A DNA stretch of 24,111 nt from Euprymna scolopes (GCA_024364805.1 CM044495.1:141660469-141684579), one strand, 5' to 3'; numbered from the stretch's first letter, positions 1 to 9,793 are shown. Notes: generated from the letters alone by a model not told the origin. Program-made: numbers and translations.

Positions 1-32
<32 letters not shown>
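1..32. repeat. (TA)n microsatellite at window edge
   Basis: The window opens inside a pure TA dinucleotide run of 16 units, so the array probably continues to the left. Confidence 0.95.
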
Positions 33-34
<2 letters not shown>

Positions 35-220
35 CGATGCGTCATGGAATTTAGGTGGCAACGAATCTCCCCAACACTCTAGTCCTCCCCATAATTATCC
101 AGTGGATATATTAGTAACGCTTTTTTACATCGATACTTTAACCCCCTTTAACCCTTTCATTTCATGTGGCACTAATCGATGCCAATATTAAAAATGGGGG
201 GGGGGAGCGTAGTTAATAAT
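33..220. other. Unassigned stretch with a short G run
   Basis: No coding or repeat family is recognised. A run of ten G lies at 196-205 next to the low-coordinate end of the LINE relic that follows. Confidence 0.5.
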
Positions 221-874
221 CTATTTTATAATTTTATTTTTCTTTGTACTATGTAAGATTTTTGTTTTATATTTTTGTTTTACTTCTATTGCAATTTTCA
301 TACGGCCGATCAGCTCATGTGGATTAGTTTTCTGATTTATGCAAGTGCTTTTTTTTCTTTTGTTATCTTCAGCATTATCATCTATTGTATATTTTCTGTC
401 TACCACTTGATTCCAATTTTCCCTGGTCTTTTATCCATGTTTATTGGGACTATTCACAGTACTCGTACAATTATTGCTATTATATTGGTTTTCTGCATGT
501 TTTTTTTTCTTTCGGCAAACTGTACCATTGGCAGTTTCCTTCCTTCTTGTTAAATATTTTGACATCCGTGCTTGGGTTCGTTTAGTTGTTTGTACCCTCA
601 TGTTCTAAAGGGTTTTTATGATTTTCGTTTTCCAGTACTGTCTCTAGTTTGTGATTGTACTATTTTTCCTCATGTTCGATTTGCAGTCTTTTGCAGAGTT
701 CTCAATGTCTAACTTTCCCTCACGCAGTTATGCCTGCCTTTATATTCTTTTTTTTTAATTATTTATTTTGTTGCATTCAGTTATGTTGTTTACCATTACA
801 TCCTTTTATTCGCAGAGTCTACACTTAGAGTTTCCATTTGTTTTATATATCTTAGTTTTAATGTGATTAGTTCC

Positions 875-928
<54 letters not shown>

Positions 929-1482
929 TCAGTTTTCATCGCGTTTTTCAGTGCAGTTGTCCGTAGAGATGTTGCTTTTCTGTTCATATGCCATTTTCCT
1001 AATTATTTCCAGATTATTTTGTGATTTTCTTTTCTTGTCATTCTTATGAATCATCCATGTACCACTTCCCTTCCTACTTTTCTTGTCTTTTTCTTTTGTA
1101 TTTCATCGCTCCCTGTAATTCTCTTCTTAACGCATAGGGGATCAATCTTTCTGTGCTCCTAGTTATTTACATTTTCAATTCTTTTGTTATGTCTTCTATA
1201 CAATCTTCCACACTTATCAGTATTTTTAATGTAAAGTCAGTATAATCTTCCTGATATAATGCACTTTGCATTGTCATTAGTTCCTCATCTTCTAATCAAG
1301 TTGCATAATTTGTTCTTTAGTCCAGTCTTGGAATGGTCAAGAGTACTTTATTAGGTATACTGTCCAGGTATATAGTCCTTTAATTAGATTTCCACTATAT
1401 AGTTTTGTTTCTAAGAGTTTTCTTGTTCTTCTCAAGTAATCTTTTCCGATCTTCCCTTTTGTTGCAATATGTTTGAGCTAAT
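221..1482 (-). mobile_element. REL-type (R2/R4-like) LINE relic, C-terminal half
   Basis: Read on the minus strand from about 1460 downwards, the fragments follow the order of a LINE with a C-terminal restriction-like endonuclease. A post-RT segment comes first (DYLRRTRKLLETKLYSGN), then a tryptophan/arginine-rich connection, then a CCHC-like knuckle (NSKCRLC, later TECN), then the pre-endonuclease block (ETVLENENHK) and a badly eroded endonuclease core. Stops and frameshifts are frequent, so this is an old dead copy. A trinucleotide microsatellite interrupts it at 875-928. The upstream RT part of the same copy lies at 1966-2545, beyond the X insertion. The low-coordinate boundary is uncertain. 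Clade assignment within REL LINEs is by memory of family peptides. Confidence 0.75.
875..928. repeat. (CAT)18 microsatellite inside LINE relic
   Basis: This is an uninterrupted run of about 18 CAT triplets. It sits between the post-RT connection and the zinc knuckle of the minus-strand LINE relic. Confidence 0.95.
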
Positions 1483-1965
1483 GAGGGGGTATTGTCCCTC
1501 ACAGTTGGAAGATTCTATTTATAAACGATGCTGCTAGAAACTGACGAATCAAATTAATTCACGTTCTGCTACCAACAAATCAGAAACCAGAATTGCTCCA
1601 TAAAAATTAAACCTTTTCTATAGCAACTTCGCATATGTGTTCTTCGTGTCAACACGGGAATAATCTTTTGTTCTGTGGCTTCCAGCTCAAGAACTGTCTA
1701 CTGAGAACCAATCACCCCCGGGACTTGGGTAGAACAACTAACCATAGGAAACTGTTCTGTCTACTGAAAACCAGTCACCCTCAGGACTTGTGTAGAACAA
1801 CTAACCATAGGAAACTGTTCTGTTTACTGAGAACCAGTCACATGCAGAACTTGTGTAGAACAACTAACCATCGGAAATTGTTCTGTCTACTGAGAACCAG
1901 TCACCTCCAGGACTTATGTAGAACAACTAACCATCGAAAACTGTTCTGAAACTAAACATGCCTGA
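1483..1965. mobile_element. Repeat X, copy 1 (unclassified interspersed repeat)
   Basis: This block shares long stretches with 15094-15377: a start resembling GGGGTAT, the stretch TTTATAAACGATGCTGCT, the stretch CAAATTAATTCACGTTCTGC, a CAATCAG-like box, and an end around CTGTTCTGAAACT. It separates two adjoining parts of one minus-strand LINE, so it inserted into that LINE. Copy 1 is longer than copy 2 because of an internal 63-bp tandem array. No terminal inverted repeat is visible. TATA-like and CCAAT-like words would fit a solo LTR, but TG...CA ends cannot be confirmed, so it is left unclassified. Confidence 0.75.
1695..1946. repeat. 63-bp tandem repeat, four full units
   Basis: Four consecutive 63-bp units start at 1695, 1758, 1821 and 1884 and end at the CTGTTCTG border. 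Units differ by a few substitutions and no indels. Because 63 is divisible by three, a plus-strand frame stays open across all four and reads a 21-residue repeat (CLLRTSH then CRTTNHRKLF). The homologous site in copy 2 of repeat X holds about one diverged unit, so the array is a local expansion rather than part of the founder element. The open frame is most simply a by-product of the period. Confidence 0.95.
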
Positions 1966-2545
1966 CAACTCATTTCTGCAGATTTAATGGTGTCTTCTGT
2001 CAAAACTCTTAAATATGTCCAAGTCTCATGTTCACCGAGCGCTTATATCCCCTTGCTTTAGTAGTCCTTACTATATGTTCTAATTGTGTTTATAAACTAT
2101 TTAAATGTATTTTTTGTCTTTTGCAAATAGCTTTAAGTTATAGATCATGCAGTGGTTTATTTTTTGTCCTGTGTCTGTAAACTTGTATCCAGCCACAGTT
2201 CCTAAGCACACAGGTGAATCGCACCATGGTTATGATAACTGTAGTTGTGATAGCGAGTCTCCTCGGAAGATGCGTCTCTTATTTCTTACATCAAACAGGT
2301 GTTGTCCTCCAGCTATTGGTTTCAGTCTCCATGTTTCCATTGCTTTCTTAATAAAATTGATAATCTTGTCAGAGATCTTTTGCATTTTTAAACACTGAAT
2401 TATCCATGCGTAGGTGATACTTTCGTAGACTTTCTTGGTTTGATAGGTTTGATCCTACCATGGCTATGTTCTTTTACTTGCCTTTTACCATTTTTCAGGA
2501 TCTTTGGATCTAGATATACCAAGTCCTGTCTCTCCCTGTTTACAC
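1966..2545 (-). mobile_element. REL-type LINE relic, RT domain part
   Basis: Minus-strand peptides match the finger and palm of R2/R4-like reverse transcriptases in order. A knuckle-upstream CKQGE segment comes first, then AWIIQCLKMQKISDKIINF, then KAMETWRL, then the RGDSLS block (normally QGDSLSP), then AGYKFTD-like and LKLFAKDKK pieces around the active-site region. The active-site YMDD is no longer readable. A segment reading LTEDTIKSAEM meets the X insertion, and the continuation (KGKIGKDYLRRTRK) lies on its other side near 1450. It is dead, with several stops and frame changes. Confidence 0.75.
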
Positions 2546-2569
2546 TTCGTCTCGGGTCTCTGTTAATGA

Positions 2570-2880
2570 TGCTTCACTGGAAATAATTAATATTACTTGG
2601 AGTCTGATTGAGAATAAGTTACCACAGACTTACAGCAGGCATCGCCTCTTTAGATAAGCATGTAAATAATCATGCATTATCACAACAACAGTTTACTATT
2701 GGATTCTCATGAACAAAAAAACATTGCCCTCTATAAGATTTTTATGGGAGCAAACCTTAATATATTTCAAAATCCTCTGCACAATTCCTGTGGAGGTTTC
2801 TTGATACTCAGCCTCTTGATCTCTCAATTAGCCTTGGCCTTTCATGATTCTTTTTAACTAAGGTACGTGGTACTAACTCC
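2570..2880 (-). mobile_element. 3' UTR/tail of another REL-type LINE copy
   Basis: At 2659-2693 the minus strand reads a CTGTTGTTGTGATAATGC-like motif followed by a TTATTTACATG-like stretch. This matches the 3' UTR motif CTGTTGCGATAATGCAAATT found at the ends of the plus-strand copies near 19.93 kb and 24.1 kb. It lies immediately upstream (minus sense) of the RT relic, so two copies appear head-to-tail. The rest of this upstream copy is not recognisable beyond about 2880. Confidence 0.5.
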
Positions 2881-3287
2881 TGTGTGTAGGGAAGCTCGTT
2901 ACGAGATTTCTAACTTTTTAAGTTCCCTGGTACGCGAGTAATATTATTCTATTTTAATTGTTTTTTCTAATTCAACTAATCGGCGGTTAATTGGTGTTCA
3001 CTCGTTATCATGGTTTCTTTACGCACTCGAAGATTTACAATCATATTTACTCCGTTTTCATATTTTATTCTAATTTCTCGAGGTTTCTTTTCCATTGCAT
3101 ACAGAAAAAATAATCTTGTTCCTAGAATACTGTATATTCTAGGAGATGTACGCGGGGTTTCCCAGTATTAAACGAAACGTTAAATTCCTTAAAAAATGCA
3201 GTAAAAAATAGAAAGAAATTGAGACATGTGCATGTGAGTATTATGGTTTATTTTCTAAATAGTTCACCTCTTGCAATTTTTAAACAA
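2881..3287. other. Unassigned AT-rich stretch
   Basis: No coding similarity, tandem repeat or element terminus is visible. A short imperfect palindrome around CTAGAATACTGTATATTCTAG lies near 3120-3142. Confidence 0.5.
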
Positions 3288-3363
3288 TACTCGAGCCGAG
3301 ATTGATACCAAAATCTAAAGACAGAAATCGAGTACGATAGCCATTAGATCAGCTTGCTACGTC
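3288..3363 (-). pseudogene. tRNA-like relic, Arg(TCT)-like, possible SINE head
   Basis: On the minus strand a D-arm/A-box-like TCTAATGGCTATCG is followed about 30 nt later by a T-arm/B-box-like GGTATCAATCTCGGCTCG. The spacing and the order resemble an arginine tRNA, with TCT in the anticodon position. The acceptor stem and arm pairing are poor, so it is a decayed tRNA gene or the head of a tRNA-derived SINE, not a working tRNA. Confidence 0.5.
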
Positions 3364-3610
3364 TTTAAAACGTGTTTTCAAACCTCGTGAAAGAGTTGAG
3401 AAACATATAAAAACTGATGACCCCCAAAGTACCAATGTTTCAATGTTTTTTTCTTTAGCGGCAGTTTACTTCGGATTAAAACGTTTACCACATGTCTTAA
3501 TACCCTATTAACCAAATTTCAAGTTTGTAGATCAAAAATACATCGAGCATATAGGTTTAGAATTGTCCTCACATACATTCTGACTTTCATAGATATATGG
3601 ATAGATACAC
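3364..3610. other. Unassigned; weak resemblance to Helitron-like interior
   Basis: The stretch around 3505-3540 (CCAAATTTCAAGTTTGTAGA) resembles the recurrent TCAAATTTCGAGTCTGTAGA word in the Helitron-like copies at 9.8-11.1 kb, and it ends in a TATAGATA-like tail near 3590-3605. The similarity is too short for a firm call. Confidence 0.3.
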
Positions 3611-3722
3611 GGCATAATCACGTTAATAGCCCGGTTTCCGTTAAATCACTGAAGTTAAGAAACGCTGAGCTTGATCAGTAGCATAGAAGTGGTTATTTTT
3701 TTTTAATCCAGGGGCTTTATGC
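3611..3722 (+). pseudogene. 5S rRNA-like relic (5S pseudogene or 5S-derived SINE)
   Basis: The plus strand reads a 5S-like 5' part (GGCATAATCACGTTAATAG) and then the internal control region: a GATCACTGAAGTTAAG block, AACGCTGAGCTTG and ATCAGTAG. These correspond to the conserved GATC..GAAG(C/T)TAAGC..GGTCAGTA series of metazoan 5S rRNA. The last third is lost: the GGATGGG block is replaced by CATAGAAGTGG and a T run. It is therefore a dead 5S copy or the 5S head of a SINE3-type element. Confidence 0.65.
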
Positions 3723-5300
3723 AGGTGCACGTCGATACCTCTGTTCAAGGATTGTAAAAGCATTACGTCGCCATTTCCAATGAAGGACCGCTTGTAAATT
3801 TAATATGCTACAGAAACTTCCCTCCTGCAATGAAGCCTGTTCAACACGATTAGGCTGAGTGCTGCTTCAGAATTCAGGTAAAAATAAAATAATTATTGAC
3901 ATTATACTATTGTACTATTGTCAGTGTTTCATGTTCCTCGCAGCTTCTTGGATAGTTTCATTTCTTTACGTAGGTTTTTCCTGCCATATTCAAACTGTAA
4001 ACTGTTATGAATGGTGCATTTACAATGGAATTATAAAGAACCCACACTAATGGCATGTGGTCGATCACCAATTTTGCCAGTCGAAAAAGTATGTAGGTAC
4101 CCTAAAACTGACTTTATTCAAAAACATAGAAATTAGGATACATTTCTGATGACACAGCAATCTGTCACATAATTAAGGTCGGAAATAGGGATTATCAAAT
4201 ATAAAACCTGGGTAAAAAAAATAAACACAGGGTTTGTAGGAACGAAAATAAAATGGACCCAATGACGCTATGCATACACTAGCTGTGTTAAAAAATAAAA
4301 GGGAAAACGAAGCTAACCTACTCTAGTTTTACCGATTCGATACAGTATCAATGTTCGTTCCAGATAACGAAACTTCTTTACCTAAGGTACGTCTACATAC
4401 CACACAAAGTTTAAGTAGAATAGGTTTGAAAAGTTTCCAGTGACTTTCCTTTCCAACTTGGGCGTATTTTTTTACTGTTTGATTGCCATCTTTAAAGTGA
4501 GAATTTTTGCGTTCTTGATTTCACGTTTTTCTAATCTTTCGTAGTTTGTATTTTGGAATTGTGTGCTTGCCATTTTTTTATTAATAAATGATTGTCGCTA
4601 AAGAGCAACCTATTAAACCAGAGATTATAGTTTTCGTTAGGAGTTACGAAACAAACGTAATACGAAAAGAAACAAATATACGCGTTCGCGAAAAAAATAA
4701 ATAAATAAAAGAAATAATTGTGGCTGATATTTTCATTCTTCGTTAGATCAACCAGTATATATATATATTCTCAAGCTGATAACATACCTTGGTGAGCTTG
4801 TTATTCAAAACAATTTGGACGATGTTATGAAGGATATATATCTTAAAATTAGATATATTTTAATATAAATTCATATATATATATATAGTTTTTGTTTATA
4901 GTCATTCGCACACACACTTTCTCACTGTATCACGGATCTTATGGGTAGCGAGTCAATCAAGTATCTCAATTATCAGTCAGTTTTCAGATACCTTCTGTAA
5001 GAAAGCGAGGTCTTAATATTTTATGTTAACATTTTCAACTTCCGAAGAGTGCTCCATTTGTTTGTACAAATATTTTGCATTTACATTTATAATAGTTAGC
5101 AAATAGAATTTCTGGAGGGCTCAACCTAAACTAGAACTAAATAAGCTTCAGTGAAAACTTTTATTGCGTTCATCCAAACATGAGAGACATTGTTTTTTGT
5201 TTTTTTTTTATTCTAGAGCATGTGTTCGCCATGACCTCCATTTATGTATGTGTATTTCTTGAGTAGCAACATAAATTTCTCTATAGAATCTTTACAAACC
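3723..5300. other. Unassigned AT-rich stretch
   Basis: I see no coding similarity and no element ends. Short TA runs occur at about 4757-4768 and 4876-4886, and A/T homopolymers are common. Short open frames here look like chance frames in AT-rich DNA. Confidence 0.5.
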
Positions 5301-6117
5301 TAGCAATGTGTCAGACTCTAATCTGTGATTACCTCTGATCCAATTCTGGTTACCGAGGAAAGGCTGATGTGTTGTGAAGTTCTAGGGGGTCCACCCTCAC
5401 AGGCCACTGTTTTCCATCTTTCGTGTGGAGTAAGTTTATTGCTTACTGGGGAATGCCGAACGGGATGTATAGGCAGTTTTAATAGGCCTGTGTGTTTTCT
5501 TTTTAGGGTCTTTACTCTCACCCACCTGTCGAGATTGTGTTACATCTTCATGCCGTGCGGCGAAAGAAAATAATACCTAGAATATCTATAACATATTTCT
5601 TCGCAACATTTTTTTTTAACTTCCGTGGTAATTCGGTATTTCTGTGCGTGGCTGTATCGCTCTTTATTCTTCTTGTTCTCCTTATTTCTCTTCAATGTTT
5701 CCCCAGAAAAAGAAATCCGTGAGGCTTTCTTCTGATGTTGCAACTCAAACTCGATTATGGATTATGAAACATCACAGGAGTTCAAAATTCTCTATCGTCG
5801 ACACTCGAACAGGTTTGATGCTTACGAGTTTAACAAAGCTTTACAATAGGCGACGAGTAGAAGCTCTTGGACACCGTGTTTTGAACTCTGCTAAACTGAT
5901 TCTCTCACGATGTCAGTCATCTCACTTTCACACTTCTTAGCTAATTTGATTGGCCTCGGCCATTATCACTAATGCACTGATGTTCCCGACTATTCTATTT
6001 TTAAAATGGTCAATCCACCCCTGAATGCCTCTATTAAAAAGATTGTCCACATGTGAACTTATGCAGAAAATCTTCCTGCACTTGTAATACGGTCTAATGC
6101 AATATATTCTTTACTAG
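5301..6117. other. Unassigned; block open on both strands
   Basis: Between 5318 and 5573 both strands keep an open frame (67 codons minus, 82 codons plus) and base composition is more even than the surroundings. A further plus frame at 5644-5940 has 98 codons. None of these proteins is recognised, and no splice signals or signal peptide argue for one. They may be exon-like remnants or parts of an old repeat. Confidence 0.35.
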
Positions 6118-6349
6118 TAGTGGGGCAGATTGCTGAAACAATCTTTCACTTGGTGATATAAAAACCAAAATTAAAATTTGTCAGGTTTGCTTCTGCAGCC
6201 ATTTTGAAAACTGGCAACCACCTTGAATTTTCTGATGGCTAACGTTCTTTTCTTAAAATGTATGTTCTGAACGTCATTTGTGCCAATTTTGGTGCTTGTA
6301 TCACTAAGTGAAAGATTCTTATGGAATATTGAGATAACCTGGCCCACTG
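6118..6349. repeat. Inverted repeat, about 55-65-bp arms
   Basis: The left arm 6118-6172 and the right arm 6285-6349 are imperfect reverse complements. Matching words are CTTTCACTTGGTGATA on the left and CTTTCACTTAGTGATA in the right arm's complement, plus AACCAAAATT/CACCAAAATT and TAGTGGGGCAG/CAGTGGGCCAG. The spacer is about 110 bp. This could be a foldback MITE or a structured 3' UTR segment of the adjacent minus-strand LINE. No flanking duplication was identified. Confidence 0.7.
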
Positions 6350-6429
6350 TAGGTCTCCCATTCAGATCTGTACTCACTTTTATATTTTTTTATATTTTTC
6401 TAACTGGATATAAGGCTTTATCTCATGCA

Positions 6430-6985
6430 TTTCATCCGAGACATCTTTTTAAAATTCTGTCTGCATTTTGTACCTCTGTTGCACTCTGCTCACTGGGTAT
6501 ATTTACTAGGTAGTTTTTGAAATTATTTATCATGAATCCGGTTGCTCTTATAACTCCTAGAATGATAGAGATCATTCTAAGATTCTAGTTTCCTTTCTTG
6601 CCGAACATAAAACCTGAATATTTCGTCATCTTCTCTCTTTCACCTTTGTTTGGACCAACATTATTGGCAGCAATAACTTCTACTAAGGTGGCTTCTTTCC
6701 TTATATTGTGTCATATCATTATGCCAGGCTTGTTTTCTAATTGCATAGCTGTAGGAAGTGGAGGGAACTTATTTTCAACTGATATTTTTGGTCCATGTTT
6801 CCATGACTTGCTGATGCATTCGATAATAAATTTTTCATAGGTGTTCCAATAGAGATATTTACTTACCATATTGTGTCGCATTGTTGAGAATCTGTCCCTT
6901 CAGCAGATCTTTACAACTGGATATCAGGTGGCGCGCACTGCCTACTTCTGTAGGATGCAACCTTTACATGTTGTCATGGCTGAGA
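6430..6985 (-). mobile_element. REL-type LINE relic, zinc knuckle and endonuclease (second subfamily)
   Basis: The minus strand gives a knuckle-like CKGC, then TMRHNMVSKYLYW, then SWKHGPKISVENKF, then an eroded RPD region (ENKPGIMI). KEATLVEVIAANNVG and KGEREKMTKYSG follow, then ISIILGVIRATGFMINNFK and the end EVQNADRILKRCLG. That is the order of knuckle, linker and PD-(D/E)XK endonuclease in REL LINEs. The NKPGIM/EATLVEV wording differs from the other copies here (RRPDVV/QMVDFAI), so it is a different subfamily. The catalytic RPD motif is lost and stops are present. Confidence 0.7.
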
Positions 6986-7113
6986 CTAATCGACTTCTTG
7001 AAAGCATTTGTGTTCACAGGTCTTGCTTCCGTTGGGGAAAAAATCGCTCATTTTATACGAACTTTACACATATATGACGTACGTCTTTTACTTTTCCATA
7101 GTAAATGAATTAT
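6986..7113. repeat. Short fragment shared with Helitron-like copy
   Basis: Positions 7046-7107 are nearly the reverse complement of about 9872-9931 inside a Helitron-like copy, including the palindrome GACGTACGTC (7076-7085 versus 9894-9903), CACATATATGACG and CCATAGTAAAT. It is probably a fragment of the same repeat family, with boundaries unknown. Confidence 0.6.
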
Positions 7114-8190
7114 TTATCACGAAACAAGTTAAGCATCACAATCGTTTGCTACTGAGGCCTACTCAATACAAACTCAACCAAAAGTACACAAGTTTCGTAA
7201 ATTTTTGTCCCTCATCAGTTTCCTGCAGATCAACATGGAATGAAGGTAATCTGAAAATAACTCGACTCATCTTCCCTTCAAAACGTGTCAGTGTGAACTG
7301 TATTTTCATTTAATAAAAATTAACACTTTGAAGACGAGACATAAGAAAGGGGGTTGAGTGTACACATACTTTGCTTGGTAATATATACTAGTCTGCTCGT
7401 TGCCCCTTAAAGGGCCCTTAAAGGGTAAGATAATAAATGTTCAAAATAAAAACGGATTTTGAGATTATATTGTCTTTTACTGTCTTGAGAAAACATTTTT
7501 TAAGTGATGAATGAAAAAATAAAATTAAAAAAAAAAACCAAGAGCACTACTACAAGCACTAATTAGAATTAAGGAGGCTCTACTTAAAGCACTACTAAAA
7601 ACAAGTTTCTACCGCCCCCTCTCCATGAAGGGAATATATTTTTAAATAAGGTCTGAAAAAAATCATCAGAAAGGATAGGAGCGCTACTAAAAACATTACA
7701 CATGATTATACATATGATTATAGTTATGTAGTGTATATTTATAATCAAATGTGTTTTTTTTAAACTTGTAAAATTTATTTGTAAGGAAACACGTTCAATT
7801 AAGTTAAAACAAAATAAATAATATTTACCTTGTGTATGCTTTAAATAGTGGCAGTGGCTTTTAATATTAGACTTAAAACAGAAATATAAAAAATATAAAA
7901 ATTGATACATATAGAAATTATTGTTTGATGCTTATGCAATCATCAGTGTAGGAGTAATAATTACCATTCATTGAGAGATTCAAACCACACTTAATTGTGT
8001 GAGCTAGCGTCTTTCCTTCAGGTCACAGACAATTAACGCATAAATCGAAGAAAATTAATTACTTATGAATCCCATGTTGATAGGAATTCATAATAAACAG
8101 TCAGAAGAGTATCCAATGACATAAAGTCGGAATGATGTTTTTTTCTAAATTCCCATAATATATATCTTTTTAAACCAGTACATGAATACC
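7114..8190. other. Unassigned AT-rich stretch
   Basis: No element or gene is recognised. An 11-bp direct duplication CCCTTAAAGGG occurs near 7404-7425, and three variants of GCACTACTAAAAAC lie at 7544-7695. The minus-strand frame at 7584-7910 has 108 codons, but it is dominated by AT-derived residues (F, I, Y, L, N). Confidence 0.5.
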
Positions 8191-8721
8191 CTATAAAATA
8201 CGCTATAAAATACGCTATAAAATGCGTTATAAAATACGCTATATAATGCGTTATAAAATACGCTATATAATGCGTTATAAAATACGCTATATAATGCGTT
8301 ATAAAATACGCTATAAACTACGCTATAAAATGCGCTGTAAAATACGATATAAAATGCGTTATAAAATACGATATAAAATGCATTAAAAATACGCTATAAA
8401 ATACGCTATAAAATGCGTTATAAAATACGCTATAAAATGCGTTATAAAATACGCTATAAAATGCGTTATAAAATGCGTTATAAAATGCGTTATAAAATAC
8501 GCTATAAAATGCGTTATAAAATACGCTATAAAATGCGTTATAAAATGCGTTATAAAATACGCTATAAAATGCGTTATAAAATACGCTATAAAATGCGTTA
8601 TAAAATACGCTATAAAATACGCTATAAAATGCGTTATAAAATACACTATAAAATTCGTTATTAAATACGCTATAAAATGCGTTATTAAATACGCTATAAA
8701 ATACGCTATAAAATGCGTTAT
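8191..8721. repeat. 12-bp minisatellite with alternating (24-bp) variants
   Basis: About 44 units of a 12-bp motif occur in two main forms, A (TATAAAATACGC) and B (TATAAAATGCGT), with stretches of strict ABAB order and some AA and BB steps. A TATATAATGCGT variant repeats every 24 bp at the left end. The array keeps frames open on both strands (for example Met-Arg-Tyr-Lys periodicity on plus), which is a by-product of the 12-bp period. The repeated TATAAAA words are not evidence of promoters. Confidence 0.97.
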
Positions 8722-9028
8722 GTATCTTGTAGAACAATGACTTCCATCATCGAACTAATAGTTTTTTTTAACACAAATGTAAGAATTCAAGTTTAACACT
8801 TGCAAAACCTATACTTATTGCCCCACATATGCATCTATCAGTTGCAGAGATGCATGTTTCGTTATTTTCACTATGAAATATGATCTAATGGCATAAAAAC
8901 GGTTTGTTTGTTTTCTTTTTAATTTTATCTTTGTCCCTTAGGAATAATTAGCAAAACATTCTGCTACGTTAAAATGAGAATATTTTCATTAATGTACTCT
9001 CTATTGCTTGTAATATTTTCTTTTGATA

Positions 9029-9060
<32 letters not shown>

Positions 9061-9347
9061 CCCAAGAAATTAATCAATTGTTCCCTCGTGAAAAAGAAAA
9101 AAGAAAAGGCATAAACCTCGACTGATACCACACAAATAGTTGCCAAAGTGCAGCCCAATCACTTTCGTGATCGCGCCACGATAAATAACACAAGATGAGT
9201 ACTTAAAGTAAATCAGTTAAGCTCTGGGTGTTGGGTGGGGAGGTTGACCATAGTACCACCTATTTCCCTTGCTCAATTCTCTCGAATAAATTACAAAAAC
9301 GAACGTCATATTATCATAAATTATATACAATCCATACATTCATCTAA
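8722..9347. other. Unassigned, contains (TAA)9
   Basis: No gene or element is recognised apart from the trinucleotide run at 9031-9057. Confidence 0.5.
9031..9057. repeat. (TAA)9 microsatellite
   Basis: Nine uninterrupted TAA triplets followed by an A run. Confidence 0.95.
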
Positions 9348-9786
9348 TCTATAAAACTCACCATGTCTGTCTGTTTGCCTTTCTGTCTCCATATTTTCAA
9401 ACTCTATCTCTCCGAAACTAAAAGCCGCAGATCGGCGCTAGGGGCCTCAAATGACTGGATTTTTATCGACCGTTCTGCTATGGGTCTTTAGCCGGTTAAA
9501 ATAGTTTTTAAGGGGGTCAAAACAAAGTTAAAATGGAAAAAATCGTTTTACATTTTGAACATTCATCTTAGCTTATTTGTAATAAATTAATATGCTTGTC
9601 ACGTTAGTACAGTGGTAACGTCCCCATCTTTGAATGCTGCAGTTTTGCTTTTGGTTTCAATTCTAGCTGAAGGCAGCTAAATATTTTTTTAATTTTACTT
9701 TTGAAATTACGATTCATTAATAATATATATGACATCTGGAAAAATTTAAATATCATATTTAAGCGCATTTTACGACCCCCCGCTAG
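9348..9786 (+). mobile_element. Helitron-like non-autonomous element, copy H1
   Basis: The element begins TCTATAAAACTCACC directly after an A and ends CCCCCCGCTAG directly before a T. This fits the 5'-TC, 3'-CTRR and A/T insertion rule of Helitrons. The 5' part carries the CTGTCTGTTTGCC-like run typical of the neighbouring copies. A tRNA-like module sits at 9599-9675. A palindrome TTAAATATCATATTTAA lies about 24 nt before the CTAG, farther away than the usual Helitron hairpin, so class assignment is tentative. No coding capacity is present. Confidence 0.55.
9599..9675 (+). repeat. tRNA-like module inside H1
   Basis: TAGTACAGTGGTAACG is an almost ideal A-box/D-arm, and GGTTTCAATTCTAGC lies about 40 nt later as a B-box-like T-arm. 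Arm pairing is weak. It could be a captured tRNA-derived SINE or pseudo-tRNA. Confidence 0.5.
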
Positions 9787-9793
9787 TATTACA

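Noticed and set aside
275-585. Hydrophobic 92- and 66-codon plus-strand frames resembling membrane proteins
   Set aside because: They are T-rich antisense of the decayed LINE endonuclease region; the hydrophobicity comes from base composition.
1635-1949. Zinc-finger protein from the 63-bp repeats
   Set aside because: Cys and His spacing does not fit a known finger, and the frame follows from the repeat period.
7584-7910. 108-codon minus-strand open frame
   Set aside because: Its composition is that of AT-rich noncoding DNA, and there is no recognisable motif.
8191-8721. CRISPR-like array
   Set aside because: Units are contiguous 12-mers without unique spacers, and the context is eukaryotic.
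8191-8721. Multiple TATA-box promoters
   Set aside because: TATAAAA is part of the satellite unit, and no initiator or gene is associated with it.
8318-8737. 139-codon minus-strand frame and an 83-codon plus-strand Met-Arg-Tyr-Lys repeat protein
   Set aside because: Both are simply the translation of the 12-bp minisatellite.
9599-9675. Functional tRNA gene
   Set aside because: A- and B-box words are present, but the acceptor and T stems do not pair, and it lies inside a repeat.
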